Assembly (NCBI GenBank): GCA_029263395.1
Contig: JAJCXO010000194.1
Span: 18,152-82,151 of the forward strand
Length of the DNA: 64,000 nucleotides
From: Acidobacteriota bacterium
Lineage (GTDB): Bacteria > Acidobacteriota > Thermoanaerobaculia > Multivoradales > J023
Direction: 5' to 3'
In this document: one piece after another, positions 59,300-64,000 of the stretch
Numbering within the stretch: the stretch's first letter is position 1
How the letters are laid out: the number at the start of each line of letters is the position of its first letter
The notes under the pieces: generated by a model
What the model was told of the DNA's origin: nothing
Seen by the model: only the letters and a program-made list of their open reading frames with translations
The model's database searches: none
Made by a program: the position numbers and the translations under genes

Positions 59300-60148
59300 T
59301 TATCCCAGCGTACGTTTAGCTCTCGAGCCCTCAGCGCGAGCCGTGCTCTCTTGCCTCGCTTTGCGCCGTAATTTCCGTTGCTGTCGGGTGGGCAGCAGAT
59401 GCCAAGTCACCTTCTCGTGGAGGCCGCCGAGTTGGAACACCGAGCGCACAAAATCCAGCGCTTCGCCATACACCAGATCGAAACTCTCGAGCTCGAAATC
59501 CCGGTCATTGCGCAAGGTCTGTTCCCTCAGCTCGTAGGCTGTCAAGTCGTCGAGCATCGACGTCAACTTGGTGTAGCCATCCTCGAGCTGCGCCAGCCAG
59601 CCCTCGCACTCACCGGCTGGCCCGGGTTTCACCGGCGGTGGCAGCGCCGACGGGCTCCTGAGCACCCTCACCAACGTTTCGAGTTGCGGGTGTAGGCGTT
59701 GAGGTTTGCGCCGCGTATGGCCGTCTATGTGATGGACGTGTCGACCGGCCTCCAGGCCGAATCGTGTCTCGATCGACCGCCGCACGTCGACCATCTCCGG
59801 ATAAATCTCCTTGCTGGCTACATGCTGGCAGGCGTCGGCGAGCCTCCGTCGCCTGACCGCTTGGCTGCAGTACTTGTTGTCAGCCTGCTTCAGAAAATCC
59901 ACCGCTGTTTTCACCGAACGCCCCACAAGATCGAGCGCCAGCGCCTGATCGGGCATCACCTCGCCGTTACGCAGCTCTGCCGCCAGCTTCTGGCTGAAAC
60001 CTGCCGCGGCCCGCTCCCGAGCCGTCTCGAGCCTGCCGAGCAGGCTGGTTGTCGCCTTCAACCGATCCAATACGCGCTTCGAGTGTTTGATGCGGTCCTT
60101 GCGGACCGTCGGGGCCTTGCGGAGATTGATCGGTTTGCGGGTGGGCAT
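59300..60148 (-). CDS. uncharacterised basic, helical protein
   Basis: 282 residues, rich in Arg, Lys and Leu. I do not recognise the family. Visible features: a basic N-terminus ('RKPINLRKAPTVRKDRIKH'), predicted helices ('RLKATTSLLGRLETARERAA', 'LALDLVGRSVKTAVDFLKQ'), a middle Pro-rich joint, a helical C-terminal region ('ESFDLVYGEALDFVRSVFQL') and a very basic tail. No signal peptide or membrane segment. A nucleic-acid or ribosome-associated role is conceivable from charge alone. The frame is long, uninterrupted and has coding-like codon use, so it is probably real. Confidence 0.6.
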   Translation of the reverse strand: MPTRKPINLRKAPTVRKDRIKHSKRVLDRLKATTSLLGRLETARERAAAGFSQKLAAELRNGEVMPDQALALDLVGRSVKTAVDFLKQADNKYCSQAVRRRRLADACQHVASKEIYPEMVDVRRSIETRFGLEAGRHVHHIDGHTRRKPQRLHPQLETLVRVLRSPSALPPPVKPGPAGECEGWLAQLEDGYTKLTSMLDDLTAYELREQTLRNDRDFELESFDLVYGEALDFVRSVFQLGGLHEKVTWHLLPTRQQRKLRRKARQESTARAEGSRAKRTLG

Positions 60149-61353
60149 GGGTGGCCGTGTGTGGTTGGAGGTGGAGTGTAGTTTGTTGCAGGGGGAAGAT
60201 TAGCAGGTTTGGATTGGAGGTCGGGTTCGATGACTGGGCCCATTCGGTGTGAATGCAGAGCCAATCGCCCGGCAACGCTAGTAGAGCTGCGTGCGGCCTC
60301 TTCAAACGTCACTGCGTTTGCCCGCCGGATGGCCGCCATCGGACTCGAGCCAGCAGGGATCGTCTGTTGGGTAACGGTGGTCCGGGTTGAAGTCAGTCGC
60401 GAGCCGGTCAAGATATCCTTACAGTGCAAGAATTGTTGGGGCACAAGGCTGTGAGGCAAGGTGGTCCGCAGTCCACTGGACAATCTCTGGACGGGGGAGT
60501 CAAAGACACTGTTTCGGGTCTGAGACTCTCTCGCTTGGCGGGATGATGTTTTCGATACCTCCACACCGCGCCAAATAGAGATCAACTGCGTCTCGAGCGA
60601 GATCGGTCATGGGGCGGTTGACCTTGAGCTTTAGGTGGTACAGGGGCCTTGACCTGTTCTGGTAGAAGTGTGCAGGTTGGTGCATCGTTTATGTAGCTCC
60701 TATGGGTTACGATTAGAAAGATTTAATTTGAATTGGTTTTTCATATCGAAAGGGGCACAAGAAAATACTGCTATAAAAGGCCTGCGTTCAGCCCGGGGTA
60801 CTGCGGCGAGAAGCCTTTGTCTGGAATTGCACGAGATTCGGCTTAGCGCGTCATGACGGTGACACCTAAGTGGCGGGTCGAGGTAAGCCTGGCCGTAAAG
60901 CCAGTAGATGAAGTGGCTTCCAGATGGGGCAGAGCGTAGCCAAGCAACTTACGCGACAAAGGATGACGTGCTGAGCAAATTCTGCCCCAGAAGTTCGGCG
61001 CTTAGGCGTCTGAACGTTGTCACTTAGGAAGTGATAGATCCTGGCTAAAACTCACGGAATCAGCGCTTTGAGCTGAGATCAGTTGAAGCATACGTGTCAA
61101 ATGATGGCCAATAACCAGCAAAGATCCGAGGCTGGCCCAGAAGTACTTACGTGTCAGACTTAGGTGGCAAGCTTGACCAGCGTATTGGGCCACGGTAGAC
61201 TCTCCAAGTATCAGACATAGAGGGGATTGCGTTGATTGAAGTTGGTGAGGTCGGTGGCTTGATCTCATGGGAGGTGACACGTAACATGGATATTTTTGAC
61301 GCAGAATATGATGTTGGACGACTGACCATCGCCTCTAAGGCAGCAGTTATCGC
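60149..61353. other. about 1.2 kb with little coding content
   Basis: No recognisable protein domain on either strand apart from one possible small gene (60230-60454). A short perfect hairpin, CTGGCCGTAAAGCCAG, lies near 60886, and GTGACAC/GTGTCA-like words recur (about 60858, 61092, 61150, 61265). No tRNA or transposase remnant was recognised. Confidence 0.5.
60230..60454 (+). CDS. possible small cysteine-containing protein
   Basis: 74 residues from ATG 60230, which has a perfect GGAGGT ribosome site eight bases upstream (60216-60221 region). It carries a C-x-C near the start ('IRCECRA') and a C-x-x-C near the end ('LQCKNCWG'), as in small zinc-binding proteins, with a helical middle. I do not recognise a family; the ribosome site and cysteine spacing are the only support. 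Confidence 0.3.
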   Translation: MTGPIRCECRANRPATLVELRAASSNVTAFARRMAAIGLEPAGIVCWVTVVRVEVSREPVKISLQCKNCWGTRL

Positions 61354-62634
61354 ATGACAATGATTGACTTCCGCGGTCTCGAAGATTGGAAGGCATTCGA
61401 ACGTCTCACGGCAGACGTTCTGGAGGCAGAGGGCTTTCGCATTATCCGTGAGCCATCCGTGGACAAATCTGGTGTGGATATCCTCGCGGAAGAGACCTTG
61501 GCTTCACATTCCGGAGCGATTCAACAGATTCGCTGGTTTGTCCAATGCAAGCACTACTCAGGAAGCCGCAAGTCCGTAGGTCGCAAGGAAGTCGAAGAGA
61601 TCCTCTACGCTTTCAGTGCCAGAGCTGAACATGGTCTGCTAATCGCGACTGACACAGCCGTCACCGAGGAGGCAGCGCGTGTACTCGAGAGGGCAACCAA
61701 GAGCGATCAGTGCGTCCATCTCGTTAAGGTCTGGAATCGAAGGGAGCTTGAGAACCGACTCCTGCGCCATCCAGGAATCTTACGCAAGTATGGGTTGAAG
61801 CCACCAAACGACTCTGGCCGCGTCGTCCCGTTTGCCGGAATTCGCCTGCTTGGGAGGAAGATCCTTGTCGTTTCCGACGGCTCACCCTTTGCATATCAGC
61901 TTTTCACCATGCTCAACGCAGCGACCGATGGCGTTAGCCTGATTACAGTATGGCAGTACAATTCCCCCGACCGAGCGGAAATGCTATTTCGCGATACGCT
62001 TGCAACCACCTTTGACCTCGTGGTTTTCTTCCTTGGCGATTCCTTTGGGTTCCCTGTACCTAGAGTCTTAACGGAGAAGGTGCTGTCTACAGCTGAGGCG
62101 GGCGGTGCAGTTCTGCTTTTTCCATTCTTTGCGTGGGCGCTGGACCAAGGTTGGTATAAGCGGCTGGGTCCGGTCATGCCAGTTCGGCTGGCCAAGGAAC
62201 CGCGAAGAGATCAGCTGCGCCTTAAGACCTCGCGGATCATGTCAAGTGGCGACCTGAGTCCTCTGAATAACGAGTCGTTTGTTGAAAACCAATATGTTAC
62301 GGTAAGTGCGAAGGGTGGCCACGCTGCCCTGGCTGGGCTTCCAGGGGAGTTCGAGCTTATCCATTCTTTCGAGTTTGTCGAGTTGACGCCCAATGCGGAG
62401 AGTCTTCTATCCGACACAATGGGTAACCCGCTTCTCATACAAAACATGCAGTATGATTCTCCTGTTCTCTATATGAACTCCTGTATGCATAACTGTTTGA
62501 CTAGGTCTCCGTTACTATCACCCTTCGAACAGTCGGCTGGCTATTCTCGCTTGGTGGAGAATGTTGTTCTGTGGTCGCTGCGCGGATCGTCCAACCAGCC
62601 GCTGCAGACGGACCGGCCTGCGGCCAGCCGCTGA
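61354..62634 (+). CDS. Mrr-type PD-(D/E)xK nuclease fused to an amidotransferase-like domain
   Basis: 426 residues. Residues ~10-145 form an Mrr-like restriction endonuclease domain: 'WKAFERLTADVLEAEGF', D42 in 'SGVDILAE', Q64-x-K66 in 'WFVQCKHY', then 'GRKEVEEILYAFSARAEHGL'. The C-terminal part (~165-415) looks like a ThuA/class I amidotransferase-like Rossmann fold: 'RKILVVSDGSPFAYQLF', 'TTFDLVVFFLGDSFG', 'AGGAVLLFPFFAWALDQGW', 'LYMNSCMHN', 'RLVENVVLWSLRG'. Such domains elsewhere act as sensors or enzymes. A DNA-defence role is plausible. The last 13 residues derive from a repeat-like element. Confidence 0.7.
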   Translation: MTMIDFRGLEDWKAFERLTADVLEAEGFRIIREPSVDKSGVDILAEETLASHSGAIQQIRWFVQCKHYSGSRKSVGRKEVEEILYAFSARAEHGLLIATDTAVTEEAARVLERATKSDQCVHLVKVWNRRELENRLLRHPGILRKYGLKPPNDSGRVVPFAGIRLLGRKILVVSDGSPFAYQLFTMLNAATDGVSLITVWQYNSPDRAEMLFRDTLATTFDLVVFFLGDSFGFPVPRVLTEKVLSTAEAGGAVLLFPFFAWALDQGWYKRLGPVMPVRLAKEPRRDQLRLKTSRIMSSGDLSPLNNESFVENQYVTVSAKGGHAALAGLPGEFELIHSFEFVELTPNAESLLSDTMGNPLLIQNMQYDSPVLYMNSCMHNCLTRSPLLSPFEQSAGYSRLVENVVLWSLRGSSNQPLQTDRPAASR

Positions 62635-62689
62635 GCGTCAAATTCGACGTCACCGTGGCAAGCCGTGCAACGTCCTGTTTTCCTAGAGA

Positions 62690-63343
62690 ATGCAAATGAA
62701 AGAGTTCTCTCGTTCTGAGGTTATCGACCTGCTAGCGCGATGCCACCGTCGTTGCTGCATCTGCCACAGATTCTGTGGTGTGAAGATAGAGTTGGATCAT
62801 ATAGTACCGAGGACGGAAGACGGCTCTGCTGAAATCAGTAACGCGATTCCCGTTTGCTTTGAGTGCCATGCTGAGATACACAGTTACAACGACAAGCATC
62901 CGCGTGGTAGAAAATTTCGACCTGAGGAGCTTCGGCGACACAAGGAACAGTGGCTAGAGATTTGCGAGAAAAATCCGGCGATTCTTATCCCCCTTCGCGA
63001 TCGCGGTGATGTTGGTCCGCTACAAGCCTTGATCGATGAATTAGAGTTCAATCTCGGAGTTGCTGAGAAAAACGACCGCAGAGACGCCGGGTGCCCTTTC
63101 CTCGTCAATCAGTTCCTACGCGCGCTAGCGGCAGGGAGCATCGCCATACTCGCACCAACCCTTAAACAGAGTCTCTTGGAAGTCTACCGAGCTCTCATGA
63201 AAGCGAATGAAGTTATTCAGCAGGCTGCTGTCGGTTACCCCACGGATGGAGTTCGAAAAGCCGAGGAGCAGCTCAGGGTAGCAGAGCCTTTGATCCGCGA
63301 GGCTCATAAGCAACTCCTCCGGTTCCTAAGCCGTAGGTATTGA
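62690..63343 (+). CDS. HNH endonuclease
   Basis: 217 residues. The N-terminal HNH domain has paired Cys ligands C22-x-x-C25 and C56-x-x-C59, the core D36-H37, N51, and H60/H64 ('ELDHIVPRTEDGSAEISNAI', 'PVCFECHAEIHSYND'). The C-terminal ~120 residues are helical ('QALIDELEFNLGVAEKNDRR', 'VRKAEEQLRVAEPLIREAH') and unrecognised, possibly a dimerisation or partner domain. It begins 55 bases after the Mrr-fusion gene on the same strand, so the two may form a pair. Its stop codon is part of the first copy of an 80-bp repeat. Confidence 0.85.
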   Translation: MQMKEFSRSEVIDLLARCHRRCCICHRFCGVKIELDHIVPRTEDGSAEISNAIPVCFECHAEIHSYNDKHPRGRKFRPEELRRHKEQWLEICEKNPAILIPLRDRGDVGPLQALIDELEFNLGVAEKNDRRDAGCPFLVNQFLRALAAGSIAILAPTLKQSLLEVYRALMKANEVIQQAAVGYPTDGVRKAEEQLRVAEPLIREAHKQLLRFLSRRY

Positions 63344-63424
63344 GGTGCCAGGGGTTTCGGAAGAGGACGTAAACTGCCCCAAATCGGAGCCTCATCTCAC
63401 ATCTCAAGGTTTTGGCTCGCTGAA
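63339..63424. repeat. 80-bp direct repeat, copy 1
   Basis: Begins ATTGAGGTGCC, overlapping the HNH stop codon, contains GGGGTTTCGGAAGAGGACGT and ends GGTTTTGGCTCGCTGAA. A 6-base duplication makes this copy 86 bp. Confidence 0.92.
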
Positions 63425-63440
63425 ACTATTGAGGCGCCCT

Positions 63441-63520
63441 ATTGAGGTGCCGGGGGTTTCGGAAGAGGACGTAAACTGACCGAAAATCGGAGCCTTATCT
63501 CAAGGTTTTGGCTCGCTGAA
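63441..63520. repeat. 80-bp direct repeat, copy 2
   Basis: Same unit with few changes (ATTGAGGTGCCGGGGG start). It is followed at 63525-63548 by a deletion derivative joining ATTGAGGTGC directly to TGGCTCGCTGAAGCA. Confidence 0.92.
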
Positions 63521-63555
63521 GAGCTATTGAGGTGCTGGCTCGCTGAAGCACAGCT

Positions 63556-63635
63556 ATTGAGGTGCCAGGGGTTTCGGAAGAGGACGTAAACTGACCAAAA
63601 ATCGGAGCCTCATCTCAAGGTTTTGGCTCGCTGAA
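63556..63635. repeat. 80-bp direct repeat, copy 3
   Basis: Third full copy, ending GGCTCGCTGAA at 63635. Downstream to the window end (63636-64000) I see no convincing gene; an open frame at 63709-63984 has no recognisable domain. Confidence 0.92.
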
Positions 63636-64000
63636 GCACTGTTCCAGGAGCACCAGAACGACTTCGGAGCCAACAAAGCAATTCGGTAGCTACCAAGTTG
63701 CCTTTAGCTTGAATTCTCTGGAATCCCGACTACATGAAGGTACACCTCTCCCAGCAGGCACAGATATCAGAATTCAATCAACGCCTCGCGACCAAGCTGG
63801 TGCGAACTTCCGACTAGGTTCAGGTTCAGCTAGCCGTTGGCGACCAGGTCGCCCAGCGTACGGCCCCGCCCGCGTCAGCGAGCGGATCGATCGCATCACC
63901 GGTGCGAACAAAAGGCAGGCTCGGTGGAAAGCAATGTTTAGCGAAGATCGCCTCGGTGATTCTGCCAAGCTTTACGTTGAGTGAAGCCTCTTGGAACATC

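Noticed and set aside
63339..63635. CRISPR array
   Set aside because: The 80-bp units are too long, spacing is irregular and the intervening pieces are decayed repeat, not spacers; no cas genes nearby.
63709..63984. 91-codon open frame near the window end
   Set aside because: No recognisable domain, TTG start, no clear ribosome site.

Overview
The window is high-GC, gene-dense bacterial DNA. The best guess for the source is an Acidobacteriota (possibly Thermoanaerobaculia-like) genome. This rests on the secreted matrixin-type protease whose C-terminus is a duplicated module I associate with that group, plus the overall gene style. It is an inference; no rRNA or tRNA was found to confirm it.

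Bases 1-32172 hold most of an extracellular contractile injection system (eCIS, Afp/PVC/MAC-like), all on the plus strand with very short gaps or 1-8 base overlaps. In order: tail sheath (5' end outside the window), tube, a small DUF5908-like protein, LysM tube/baseplate adaptor, a hub and a spike encoded as two genes, PAAR tip, gp25-like wedge, J-like wedge, a tail protein I fused to an NHL-like propeller, four proteins sharing an N-terminal module (one a 2,920-residue repeat protein, another a fibre-like protein), a large tape-measure candidate, an AAA+ ATPase, a 1,021-residue cargo candidate with an ADP-ribosyltransferase-like C-terminus, and a pentapeptide-repeat protein overlapping the cargo gene. 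The terminator and remaining sheath/tube genes presumably lie upstream. The most unusual part is 9936-22705, which looks like a large surface or fibre apparatus.

Bases 32224-36986 (minus strand) carry a PduO-type cobalamin adenosyltransferase, the secreted metalloprotease and a GAF-GGDEF diguanylate cyclase. Bases 37153-45682 (minus strand) form a complete moxR-DUF58-BatA/B/C/D/E operon (von Willebrand A and TPR proteins of the Bacteroides aerotolerance type).

Bases 46165-58724 are housekeeping genes, mostly on the plus strand: rsmA, ftsK, fmt, rsmB, HU, a glycosyltransferase (minus), moaC, a NamZ/DUF1343 enzyme, a small unknown gene, serA and ddl. Several intergenic gaps carry short tandem repeats.

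Bases 58725-64000 are looser and repeat-rich: TGACG-type hairpins, a 42-bp tandem repeat, an uncharacterised basic protein, about 1.2 kb with little coding content, an Mrr-type nuclease fused to an amidotransferase-like domain, an HNH nuclease, and an 80-bp direct repeat family that starts at the HNH stop codon. This end looks like accessory, possibly defence-related, DNA.
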